23,423 bases of DNA from Candidatus Opitulatrix cubana (GTDB lineage: Bacteria > Actinomycetota > Actinomycetes > Actinomycetales > Bifidobacteriaceae): NCBI GenBank assembly GCA_031283665.1, contig JAITBJ010000046.1:1-23423 (forward strand), in the 5' to 3' direction. The notes under the pieces were generated by a model. The model made no database searches, was not told where the DNA came from, and saw only the letters and a program-made list of their open reading frames with translations. Every line of letters starts with the position of its first letter. The stretch's first letter is position 1. A program made the translations under genes and the position numbers. Shown here one piece after another: positions 6,145 through 13,368 of the stretch.

Positions 6145-7631
6145 TATAGTCGCCCCCTAATTATTTCAGTAACAGCTTTTGCATCTGCTTGTCCAGAAGT
6201 AGCTTTCATTACTTGACCAATTATCACACCCATAGGTGCCATATTTCCTGATTTAAGCTTTTCCAAAATATCAGGATTTTGCTCTAATGCATCATCTACT
6301 GCTTTTTCTAAAACGCCACTATCTTGAACTATTTCCAGATTCTCCTTTTGCAAAACGCTTTCAAAGCTGCCCTCACCGTTGAGCACTTTTTGCAAAATAG
6401 TTCGTGCTATTTTGTCATTTATTTTTCCACTAGATTCACATTTTTCAATGAATGCAATATCATTTGGTGTCACTTTTAAACTGCTTAACTCTGTTTGATT
6501 CTCTTTCGCCCAACGGGACAATTCTCCCATATACCATTTTCTGCCAGTTTCAGGTTTAGCGCCTGCTTTCACAGCTTCTTCTATTAAATCAAGAGCTGAT
6601 GCATTTACAATATCTGCAAATGATTTATTATCAAAACCCCATGCAGCCTCGAGGCGCGCTCTTTTTTCAGCTGGCAGCTCAGGCATAGACACTTTAATTT
6701 TGTCTACTTGCTCCTTTGTAGTCACAACAGGTGGCAAATCTGGTTCAGGAAAATATCTATAATCATCTGCATCAGATTTTATTCTGCCCGCAGATGTAGA
6801 TAAAGTGTCTTCATGCCAATGGCGAGTCTCTTGCGTTATAGTTTTTCCGCTTTCTAAAACAGCTGCCTGTCTGCAAATCTCATATTCAGCTGCTTTCTCA
6901 ATAGATCTAAACGAGTTCAAATTTTTTGTCTCTGTTCTAGTTCCTAATTCTCCAGAATCTTTTTCAGATAGCGACACATTTATATCAGCTCTTACATTTC
7001 CTCTTTCCATACGAGCATCCGAAATATCAAGAGCTTTGAAAATATCACGGAGCTCTTTTACATATTGAGCAATAATTTGTGGAGCATCTCCATCAGTGGC
7101 AAGATTAGGATGTGTGACAATTTCTACTAATGGCACTCCTGCACGATTATAATCTATAAGCGAATAAGATGCTCCTTGTATTCGTCCAGTGCCTCCTATA
7201 TGATTAGATTTTCCAGCATCTTCTTCTATATGAGCTCTTTCAATTTTTACAGTAAACTCCTTGCCGTTTTCTAAGTTCAAATCTAAATGACCCTCACCTA
7301 CTGTTGGATAAGCCGCCTGCGAAATCTGATAGTTTTTTGTCAGATCAGGATAAAAATAATTTTTTCTCGCAAAATAACTCACTTCATTAATTGAGCAGTT
7401 TAGAGCAAGACCAATTTTGATTGCACTTTCTAAAACTTTTTCATTCAAAACGGGTAATGAACCTGGAAGTCCAAGAGAAACAGGTGTGGTTTGTGAATTA
7501 GGCTCTGCTCCAAATGTGACCTCTGCAGGACAGAAAACTTTTGTTTTAGTATTTAGCTCCACATGAACTTCAACACCAAATGTCACATCATATTTTGAAA
7601 TAGCCTCGTTATAATCCATTATTTCATCCAT
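6144..7631 (-). CDS. gatB: Asp-tRNA(Asn)/Glu-tRNA(Gln) amidotransferase subunit B
   Basis: tRNA-binding and kinase/transamidase subunit of GatCAB, which amidates Glu-tRNA(Gln) and/or Asp-tRNA(Asn) in organisms lacking GlnRS and/or AsnRS. The 495-residue length is normal. Visible: GVEVHVELNTKTKVFC (19-34, with the conserved Cys34), RKNYFYPDLTKNYQISQ (family RKNYFYPDLPK-NYQISQ), HIEEDAGKS, SLIDYNRAGVPLVEIVT, and DARMERGNVRADINVS; a YqeY-like helical tail domain occupies roughly the last 150 residues. The ATG at 7629-7631 is preferred over the Met four codons downstream because AGGAG lies six bases before it, overlapping the gatA stop. Unit order gatC-gatA-gatB-small gene. Confidence 0.97.
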   Translation of the reverse strand: MDEIMDYNEAISKYDVTFGVEVHVELNTKTKVFCPAEVTFGAEPNSQTTPVSLGLPGSLPVLNEKVLESAIKIGLALNCSINEVSYFARKNYFYPDLTKNYQISQAAYPTVGEGHLDLNLENGKEFTVKIERAHIEEDAGKSNHIGGTGRIQGASYSLIDYNRAGVPLVEIVTHPNLATDGDAPQIIAQYVKELRDIFKALDISDARMERGNVRADINVSLSEKDSGELGTRTETKNLNSFRSIEKAAEYEICRQAAVLESGKTITQETRHWHEDTLSTSAGRIKSDADDYRYFPEPDLPPVVTTKEQVDKIKVSMPELPAEKRARLEAAWGFDNKSFADIVNASALDLIEEAVKAGAKPETGRKWYMGELSRWAKENQTELSSLKVTPNDIAFIEKCESSGKINDKIARTILQKVLNGEGSFESVLQKENLEIVQDSGVLEKAVDDALEQNPDILEKLKSGNMAPMGVIIGQVMKATSGQADAKAVTEIIRGRL

Positions 7632-7640
7632 TAGATGCTC

Positions 7641-9149
7641 CTATTTTAATCCATTTGCCCGAGAATAGCTTTTATCATAATTGAAACCAATTAGCTTTTC
7701 TAATGCAGCTGCTAATTCATACATTGAAGAGTCCGCTTTTTGATTTGCAATTATTTGAAAGCCGCTTGGCAAATTGTTTTCAGCTAATCCATTTGGAAGT
7801 GATATAGCAGGGCAGCCAGCAAAGTTTGCAGGTATTGTAGCCATATCATTCATATACATTTGCATAGGGTTATCAAGTTGCTCCCCCAATTTGAAAGCTA
7901 CAGTTGGAGCTGTAGGAGAGATAAGATAATCTACTTTTTTGAAAGCGTTTTCAAAATCACCTAGAATTAGAGTTCTAGACTTTTGTGCGGCGCCATAATG
8001 TGCTTCATAGCTTCCTGCAGAAAGAGAATGCATTCCTAAAATAATTCGTCTTATCACTTCAAAGCCAAACCCTTTGCCGCGAGTAGCGCTCATCATAGTT
8101 TCTGCTGTCACATTTCCAGAATCTGGCAAAAAGCGCTTTCCGTATCTCATACCATCAAATCTTTCTAAATTGCTTGATGCTTCTGATGCCATTAAAATCT
8201 GATAAGCTCCAATTGAGTATTTAAAATTAGGGCAGGATATTTCATAAATTTCAGCACCTGCATCAGATAATTTATCAACTGTTTCTCTAAAAGCTTCTAA
8301 CACACCTGGTGCAAAGCCCTCTCCTGAAAGCTCTTTAACAATTCCTATCTTTTTGCCGCTCACACCGATTTTTTGACCATCTATTACAGCTTTTTCCATA
8401 GAGCCAAAATCAAAGTTTAACGATGTGGAATCGCGTTTATCGTATGATGATAATATATCGTGCAAAATGGCGGCGTCTCGCGTGTCTCTTGCCATAGGTC
8501 CTGCCTGATCTAATGATGACGCCATTGCTATAATTCCGTATCTTGAGACGCCGCCATAAGTAGGCTTTGCACCCACTAATCCTGTGAAAGCAGCAGGCTG
8601 GCGAATAGAGCCGCCTGTATCAGTGCCAACGCTAAACGGTGCAAGATATCCTGCCACGCTGCTTGCTGACCCTCCTGACGAGCCGCCTGGCACAGTATCT
8701 AAATCCCAAGGATTGCGGCATAATTTATAAGCACTTCTTTCTGTGGACGAGCCCATAGCAAATTCGTCTAAATTAGTTTTGCCAAGAATTACAAGCCTAT
8801 TCTTTTTGATATTTTCTACTATTGTAGCATCATACGGCGGCACCCAATCTTCTAAAATCTTTGAAGCTGCAGTGGTGGCAATTCCTTTTGTACAAATTAA
8901 ATCTTTTATAGAAATTGGCACTCCCGCCATTTGAGGAAGTTTCTCACCCTTTACTCGTGTATTGTCAACTAATTTAGCTTCCTCTAAAGCGCCATCAGAG
9001 TTTATTTGCAAATATGAACCCACTTTGCTATCTTCTGATTCTAAACGTTGCAAAAATGCTTTTGTAATTTCAACACTAGAAAGCTCTTTTGCATTTAGCT
9101 TTTCAGAAAGCTGCTTTGCATTTAGCTTATAAATCTCGTTCATAATCAT
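7641..9149 (-). CDS. gatA: Asp-tRNA(Asn)/Glu-tRNA(Gln) amidotransferase subunit A
   Basis: Amidase-signature glutaminase subunit that frees ammonia from glutamine and passes it to GatB. The Ser-cis-Ser-Lys triad can be placed: Lys82 in PISIKDL, Ser157 in PGGSSGGSAS and the nucleophile Ser181 in DTGGSIRQP, each three residues later than in the Staphylococcus enzyme. It is 502 residues, slightly long but normal. Two Met codons lie close together (9147-9149 and 9141-9143); the first is preferred because GAGGAA, formed by the last two sense codons of gatC, is ten bases upstream. The gap to gatC is seven bases. A Ser-Gly-rich substrate loop and VGAKPTYGGVSRYGI match GatA rather than other amidases. 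Confidence 0.97.
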   Translation of the reverse strand: MIMNEIYKLNAKQLSEKLNAKELSSVEITKAFLQRLESEDSKVGSYLQINSDGALEEAKLVDNTRVKGEKLPQMAGVPISIKDLICTKGIATTAASKILEDWVPPYDATIVENIKKNRLVILGKTNLDEFAMGSSTERSAYKLCRNPWDLDTVPGGSSGGSASSVAGYLAPFSVGTDTGGSIRQPAAFTGLVGAKPTYGGVSRYGIIAMASSLDQAGPMARDTRDAAILHDILSSYDKRDSTSLNFDFGSMEKAVIDGQKIGVSGKKIGIVKELSGEGFAPGVLEAFRETVDKLSDAGAEIYEISCPNFKYSIGAYQILMASEASSNLERFDGMRYGKRFLPDSGNVTAETMMSATRGKGFGFEVIRRIILGMHSLSAGSYEAHYGAAQKSRTLILGDFENAFKKVDYLISPTAPTVAFKLGEQLDNPMQMYMNDMATIPANFAGCPAISLPNGLAENNLPSGFQIIANQKADSSMYELAAALEKLIGFNYDKSYSRANGLK

Positions 9150-9156
9150 TTACTAA

Positions 9157-9453
9157 TTATTCCTCATCTAGAATCTGCGGCGATAAAAACATATTATCTT
9201 TTTTCTCTGGTGCCCCGGATATTGCTTCATCTACTGTTAGCGGCGCTTCCGGCACATCTGGACGCAAAACATTTTGCAACGCTATAGGATGACTTGTTGG
9301 TGGCACATTAGAATTTGCTACTTTTTCTAACTGATTAATAGAGTCTTCTATCACTTGCAGCTCTTTTGCTAAATGATCTATTTCATCATCTGTTAGATCA
9401 ATGCGCGCTAAACCAGCCACATGTTTCACTCTATCAGAAGTAAACTCACTCAT
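9157..9453 (-). CDS. gatC: Asp-tRNA(Asn)/Glu-tRNA(Gln) amidotransferase subunit C
   Basis: Small 98-residue subunit that wraps around GatA and stabilises the GatA-GatB interface. Family features: N-terminal helix VKHVAGLARIDLTDDEI (9-25; family V-x-x-LA+L-x-L-(T/S)-x-x-E), then the linker PTSHPIALQNVLRPDVPE (family P-x-x-H…N-x-x-R-x-D), and a C-terminal FLSPQIL. It is the first gene of the gat unit. There is no Shine-Dalgarno sequence before the ATG at 9451-9453, but an extended -10 box ends six bases upstream, so leaderless translation is likely. Confidence 0.95.
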   Translation of the reverse strand: MSEFTSDRVKHVAGLARIDLTDDEIDHLAKELQVIEDSINQLEKVANSNVPPTSHPIALQNVLRPDVPEAPLTVDEAISGAPEKKDNMFLSPQILDEE

Positions 9454-9459
9454 ATAATT

Positions 9460-9468
9460 AGTTTATCA
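9460..9468 (-). promoter_or_regulatory. Extended -10 promoter of gatC
   Basis: Minus strand: TG-A-TAAACT, six bases (AATTAT), ATG. The nine-base box TGATAAACT is identical to that of the tRNA-Ser at 13249-13257, which is an independent check because that one precedes an RNA gene. It predicts a leaderless gat transcript. Confidence 0.6.
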
Positions 9469-9721
9469 CTCTTCACAAATTGTCTGCACCGCACGCCAAG
9501 AAATTTTTATTGGAGTGTTAATAAAAAAAGAATTGTTGCAACTAAAATCACTGACTCACAAGAAAGAGCTACTTTGGAAAACGCTACATAGTATAATTTT
9601 GATTATATACCTGAACCCTCTGAGTAAAATTCATTCTAGTAAATATCAATTTTTTTAGTAATTATTATTTTTATTTTTTAGGTTTACTCTGCTTATCAAC
9701 TGTAAATACAACGCTAATTAA

Positions 9722-9733
9722 TGGTTTTCAACA
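9722..9733. repeat. 12-bp motif shared with the 5769-5892 spacer (copy 2, inverted)
   Basis: TGGTTTTCAACA, the reverse complement of the motif at 5831-5842. It is embedded between CGCTA and TAGCG, which could form a short stem around it. Role unknown. Confidence 0.3.
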
Positions 9734-9818
9734 TATAGCGCTTTTAACATAAAATCACACTACCTTGAAAAAATCTCTAAAGCAAATAGACTAATAAATA
9801 GTAAAACCATTTATAAAA

Positions 9819-9824
9819 AAGGAG
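9819..9824 (+). promoter_or_regulatory. Strong ribosome-binding site of the SLH gene
   Basis: AAGGAG eight bases before the ATG at 9833. It fixes the start and contrasts with the absence of such sites at the predicted leaderless genes. Confidence 0.8.
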
Positions 9825-9832
9825 ATAAATTC

Positions 9833-12337
9833 ATGAAAAAGTCAATAACTATATTAAGTACCACCGCAATTTTAGTGTCATTGGCATTTTTTAGTGCAGA
9901 AGCTACTAGCCACGCAGCAAGTCGCGAAAATACAAAGGCAAATGTTGCAAATGAAGAAACACTTATTCCAAATCAAATTAACTGGACAAAGGCTGTAGAA
10001 GGGCTTATCGGAATGTATACAAATACATATTCATTTAGATGGAAAGAGGCAAATCTAAATTCAGAAAATGAAATTGAAGCTTATATATATCCTGGAGACA
10101 GTTTTTCTTGGAAACTATCTTGGGATACACCAGGCGTTGATTATGGATATAAAATGAGAAGTGCCTCTTCTAATAACCAGTGTCTACAAGCAAATGATAA
10201 ATATGCAGTTGAAGAAAATAAATTATCATCAGGAAATGTCACGGCAAATGTTAACACGAATAATTGCTCTATAGGAGATTGGTTTTCGCTTACACCAGCG
10301 CAAAAAATTCAAAATAATAGTTGGACCGAAGAACAGATATTTCATTTAGGTATTAGTATAAAAGTTCATATCGTTGCAAAACCTGATGCACCTGAAATCA
10401 CAAAGCATTTAACTGATAAAACAATTGCCGCATCTGAAAATTGCGAAACTGACAATTTTGATTTTTCCTCTAACTTGTCTGCACCATTTCAAAATCACAT
10501 TAATACTATTTGGACTGGAAAAGTGAATGGCGAGGAAAAATCAAAGGAGCAATTGCAAGAAATGGGTTTTTCTTTCACAGATAATTCCTACACTCTAACA
10601 CCAACTCGTGCGGCGAACTATTCCATTTCCGCTACAGTAGAAGTTCCAGATATAATTCTTAGTCCGGAAAACGCAAATCCAGGAGCCTATCATCTAAAAT
10701 CAACTATCACTTCCGCGCATATTGCAGTTTTACCAAATCAGGAGATAAAAAGAATAGACATAAATCCGCTACCAGAAATTGAAAATAATTTGCCTCTCTA
10801 CGACAATGCAAATCACTGCGCGCAAACTGATAACAGCCTATGCCCTATCTATACTCGGCATTTAGGGACCGCTGATGATAATATAATAACTTATGTCAAT
10901 TTGAGAACTCTAGCCTACGATCAATTTGGAAACCCAATTCAAATTAACAATAATATAAATTATGAAGCTTATTTATGTAATGGTAATGTAAATAACAATA
11001 ATGACGCAAATAATAGCAATGCAAATAATACGGCCGCTAACTGCTCTACAACTATTCCTATTCAAGTAAGAAATAACTCATCCGAATTAGTTATCACGCC
11101 TGATTCTCCGACTAGCGTATGGAAGATAGTTGCTAAAGCACCTGACGAGACTGTATATAATGCAAAATATATTACCGTTCAAGGAGGTGCAAAAAATATC
11201 AGTCCAAGAGTATTCCACCAAAGAGCCTCAATGCCTGCAAGTCAAGACTTTACTATGGATGTATACCCTGCGCCATATAAAGCAGAGTGCGAAAGTCCTA
11301 ATCCAGATGCAGGCATTACAATCACTCATAACGGAAAAATAAACACAACAAATCAAACCGCTGCAGGAGTTTTCTCTTTTCAAAATTGCAAAATATGGAA
11401 TGCTTTAATAACAAACGCAGATGAAAATCTGAAGCACTCTGAAAATGTAAATTTTACTATTATAATAGATCCATATTTTGAACCTACGCTCAAAATTATT
11501 CCAGAAAAAAAATCATCTAAATTAACAGAAGATATTCAGCAAGATACTGTCACTTTCGGTTATGAAGTCACTGACACATATGGAAACCTAGCAAATGCAG
11601 ATATAAACTTTTCATCTAGTGAAAACTCTGATATTTGGGATGAGAATGTTTTAACTGTAACCGCTCCCGGAGTCAGATCAATTTATGCTACGGGAACAAT
11701 TGAAGGACATGAAATAAATGCAAACACAAATTATACTGTTTTGGAAGAGAAAAAACCACAAACGACCATTTTCAACATTTTAGATATGGACAAAGGCAGT
11801 GCGGAATACTCTTCTGTAGAGCAAATGTATGAAAGGGGATATACTGCTGGATGCTGGAGTGAAATAGAGAGAAACATATATAATACAAAATACTGCCCCA
11901 ATGACATAATAAAACGCCAACAAATGGCAGCATTTTTATATAGATTTAGCAACTCACCAGATTTCACACCGCCTATGATATCACCATTTAGGGATTTGAA
12001 AACAGACAATATATTTTATAAATATATAATGTGGGGAGCAAACTTTGGTATCTGGGCCGGATATGACAATGGAGAATTTGGAGGAAATAAAGATATAACG
12101 CGCGGACAAATGGTCTCGGTCTTATATCGCCTTGCAGGGTCGCCTGAAGTGCAGATTCCTAAAAATAGTCCTTTCAAGGATTTAAAAAACTCTCACTGGG
12201 CGTATAAAGCAATAATATGGGCTGCAAATAACAATATCACAACTGGTTATACCGATAACACTTTTAGACCTGATGAAAAATGTAAACGCTCACAGATGGC
12301 TATACTTATAATAAAAAATGATGACTCACGAAGATAA
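9833..12337 (+). CDS. Secreted surface protein with three C-terminal SLH repeats
   Basis: An 834-residue exported protein. Residues 1-28 are a Sec signal peptide (Lys-Lys start, hydrophobic core ITILSTTAILVSLAFF, likely cleavage after SHA). Residues about 30-640 are β-rich, Asn- and Ser-rich, with scattered Cys and an Asn-rich tract (NVNNNNDANNSNANNTAAN, about 384-402); no catalytic motif is visible. Three SLH repeats follow at about 646-706, 718-778 and 780-834, each of the form F-x-D-(L/M)…Y-x-x-I-x-W-(A/G)-x-x-x-(G/N)-I…G-Y-x-(D/N)-x-x-F…(I/K)-x-R-x-Q-M. The first is diverged and the last is slightly short. SLH repeats usually tether proteins non-covalently to the cell wall. There is no LPxTG or C-terminal membrane helix. 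It overlaps the 3' end of convergent map by 12 bases. The role could be adhesion or envelope structure; I do not recognise the N-terminal region. Confidence 0.88.
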   Translation: MKKSITILSTTAILVSLAFFSAEATSHAASRENTKANVANEETLIPNQINWTKAVEGLIGMYTNTYSFRWKEANLNSENEIEAYIYPGDSFSWKLSWDTPGVDYGYKMRSASSNNQCLQANDKYAVEENKLSSGNVTANVNTNNCSIGDWFSLTPAQKIQNNSWTEEQIFHLGISIKVHIVAKPDAPEITKHLTDKTIAASENCETDNFDFSSNLSAPFQNHINTIWTGKVNGEEKSKEQLQEMGFSFTDNSYTLTPTRAANYSISATVEVPDIILSPENANPGAYHLKSTITSAHIAVLPNQEIKRIDINPLPEIENNLPLYDNANHCAQTDNSLCPIYTRHLGTADDNIITYVNLRTLAYDQFGNPIQINNNINYEAYLCNGNVNNNNDANNSNANNTAANCSTTIPIQVRNNSSELVITPDSPTSVWKIVAKAPDETVYNAKYITVQGGAKNISPRVFHQRASMPASQDFTMDVYPAPYKAECESPNPDAGITITHNGKINTTNQTAAGVFSFQNCKIWNALITNADENLKHSENVNFTIIIDPYFEPTLKIIPEKKSSKLTEDIQQDTVTFGYEVTDTYGNLANADINFSSSENSDIWDENVLTVTAPGVRSIYATGTIEGHEINANTNYTVLEEKKPQTTIFNILDMDKGSAEYSSVEQMYERGYTAGCWSEIERNIYNTKYCPNDIIKRQQMAAFLYRFSNSPDFTPPMISPFRDLKTDNIFYKYIMWGANFGIWAGYDNGEFGGNKDITRGQMVSVLYRLAGSPEVQIPKNSPFKDLKNSHWAYKAIIWAANNNITTGYTDNTFRPDEKCKRSQMAILIIKNDDSRR

Positions 12338-13096
12338 TGTCAAGATTTTTGGACCATCTGCTGTCACAGCAATAGTATGTTCACTATGAGAGCCGCGTGA
12401 ACCATCGGCTGAAAATAGGGTCCAGCCGTCATCCCCATAAATATAATTTCCTGTAGTAGATAAAATCCATGGTTCTATCGCAAAAGTCATACCCTCTGCT
12501 AATATATACCCTCTACCCTTTTTATCATCATTAGGTATATGAGGCTCTTCATGCATAGTTCTTCCCACTCCATGACCGCCAAAATCGGTATTTATTTTAT
12601 ATCCTAAAGACTTTAGATATTTGCCAATAGTGTAAGATATATCAGATATTCTATTACCGATTTTGGCTACTTCAATGCCTTTTTCAAGAGCAATTTCAGT
12701 AGCAGATATTAACTTTTCACCATCTTTATTTTTTTTATCACCAACTATAAAAGATATAGCTGCATCAGCGGTCCATCCGTCAATTGAAACTGCTAAATCT
12801 AATGACAATAAATCGCCGTTTTGAAGTTCATAATTATATGGCATTCCATGCAAAACTGCATCATTTACACTCGTGCAAATATAATGCCCAAAAGGTCCGC
12901 TTCCAAAATCAGGAGCATAATCTACATAAGATGATTTAGCACCGGCTTTTTCAATTAAACTTTTAGTTATATTATCTATTTCTAGAAGATTGCTGCCGAC
13001 CTTTGTTTTACTCTTTAAATGCTGTAAAGTGTTTCCTATAAAAAGTCCTGCCACACGCATTTTTTCTATTTCTGCAGGAGATTTTAACTCTATCAT
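12326..13096 (-). CDS. map: Methionine aminopeptidase, type I
   Basis: Removes the initiator Met from nascent proteins; cytosolic M24-family metalloenzyme. Using ATG 13094-13096 gives 256 residues, normal for type Ia. The five metal ligands are Asp100, Asp111, His175, Glu208 and Glu239, in LSLDLAVSIDGWTADAAISF, GGHGVGRTMHEEP, AIEPW and SEHTIAVT; His83 (VLHG) and His182 complete the site. The frame stays open upstream to 13195, but that extension would run through the tRNA-Ser gene and lacks homology, so it is rejected. No good Shine-Dalgarno sequence precedes the start; TGATAGAGT lies seven bases upstream, so initiation may be leaderless. Actinobacteria often carry more than one map; this copy is away from the ribosomal-protein operon where one is commonly found. 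Confidence 0.95.
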   Translation of the reverse strand: MIELKSPAEIEKMRVAGLFIGNTLQHLKSKTKVGSNLLEIDNITKSLIEKAGAKSSYVDYAPDFGSGPFGHYICTSVNDAVLHGMPYNYELQNGDLLSLDLAVSIDGWTADAAISFIVGDKKNKDGEKLISATEIALEKGIEVAKIGNRISDISYTIGKYLKSLGYKINTDFGGHGVGRTMHEEPHIPNDDKKGRGYILAEGMTFAIEPWILSTTGNYIYGDDGWTLFSADGSRGSHSEHTIAVTADGPKILTLSS

Positions 13097-13103
13097 CTTT
13101 TCA

Positions 13104-13112
13104 ACTCTATCA
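13104..13112 (-). promoter_or_regulatory. Possible extended -10 of map
   Basis: Minus strand: TG-A-TAGAGT, seven bases, ATG. The hexamer matches TATAAT at only four positions, and the spacing is one base longer than at the other four genes, so this is the weakest member of the set. Readthrough from the tRNA-Ser promoter is an alternative. Confidence 0.3.
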
Positions 13113-13151
13113 TTTAAAACCTCACTAATTTTAATTATTATCCAACTTTTG

Positions 13152-13239
13152 CGGAAGTGCTGGGATTCGAACCCAGGGTGCCATTGCTGACACACAGGTT
13201 TTCAAGACCTGCCCCTTCGACCGCTCGGTGCACACTTCC
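13152..13239 (-). tRNA. tRNA-Ser (anticodon UGA)
   Basis: Class II cloverleaf of 88 bases. Acceptor GGAAGTG pairs with CACTTCC, discriminator G; anticodon stem CAGGT/ACCTG encloses CTTGAAA with anticodon TGA at 13204-13202; the long variable arm pairs GTGTC with GGCAC; T-arm CTGGG-TTCGAAT-CCCAG. It reads UCA and related serine codons. The D-arm has four bases (CACC) between TG (positions 8-9) and GAG where three are usual, so it seems to carry a one-base bulge. CCA is not encoded after the discriminator, so CCA addition is needed. A TGATAAACT promoter box sits just upstream. Confidence 0.95.
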
Positions 13240-13248
13240 TACATATTC

Positions 13249-13257
13249 AGTTTATCA
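13249..13257 (-). promoter_or_regulatory. Extended -10 promoter of tRNA-Ser
   Basis: TG-A-TAAACT on the minus strand, placing the start about three bases before the mature 5' end. It is identical to the gatC box. Confidence 0.55.
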
Positions 13258-13276
13258 CATATAAAAATGTTATTTA

Positions 13277-13285
13277 TGATAGAAT
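13277..13285 (+). promoter_or_regulatory. Extended -10 promoter of tRNA-Leu
   Basis: TG-A-TAGAAT, five of six matches to TATAAT, with a predicted start at about 13292, two bases before the mature tRNA. Divergent from the tRNA-Ser box; the two share a 54-base spacer. Confidence 0.55.
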
Positions 13286-13293
13286 AATTTTAT

Positions 13294-13367
13294 GGCCCCT
13301 TAGTCCAATAGGTAGAGACAGCAGACTTAAAATCTGTCCAGTGTCAGTTCGAGTCTGACAGGGGCTA
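13294..13367 (+). tRNA. tRNA-Leu (anticodon UAA) with an unusually short variable loop
   Basis: A 74-base cloverleaf. Acceptor GGCCCCT pairs with AGGGGCT, with a G1·U72 wobble; discriminator A73, as in all leucine tRNAs. The D-arm is GTC-N11-GAC with GGTAGA, exactly the leucine/class II form. The anticodon stem GCAGA/TCTGT encloses CTTAAAA, anticodon TAA, so it reads UUA. The variable region is only CCAGT (five bases) where leucine tRNAs normally have a long arm. T-arm GTCAG-TTCGAGT-CTGAC. CCA is not encoded. Identity as leucine is from the anticodon, A73 and D-arm; a degenerate or specialised tRNA is possible. The mature 3' end is one base before the gtrA-like start codon. Confidence 0.8.
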
Positions 13368-13368
13368 C

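Larger units (their letters stand above)
9454..9832. other. 379-bp AT-rich divergent spacer between gatC and the SLH gene
   Basis: No credible open frame or RNA gene. It holds the gatC promoter at the left end and the ribosome site of the SLH gene at the right end. In between are an isolated TATAAT at 9592-9597 with no acceptable partner, a T-rich stretch at 9648-9680 flanked by the inverted pair GAGTAAA (9622-9628) and TTTACTC (9683-9689), a CGCTA…TAGCG pair (about 9712-9740) enclosing the 12-bp motif, and a TAAAAT at 9750-9755 that could be a -10 for the plus-strand gene. I cannot assign the SLH promoter with confidence. Confidence 0.5.

Noticed and set aside
9592..9597. TATAAT in the 9454-9832 spacer as the SLH promoter
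   Set aside because: No -35 element at 16-18 bases and no TGN in front; it would leave a leader of over 200 bases. Kept only as a remark.
13097..13195. N-terminal extension of map by 33 codons
   Set aside because: The extension reads through the tRNA-Ser gene and its residues (HPGFESQHFRK) are the typical translation of a tRNA T-arm; homology begins at MIELKSPAEIEKM.
13326..13336. Reading the tRNA-Leu as an ochre suppressor
   Set aside because: With T33 and the stem GCAGA/TCTGT fixed, the anticodon is UAA, which reads UUA. A UAA stop would need anticodon UUA, which does not fit the loop.
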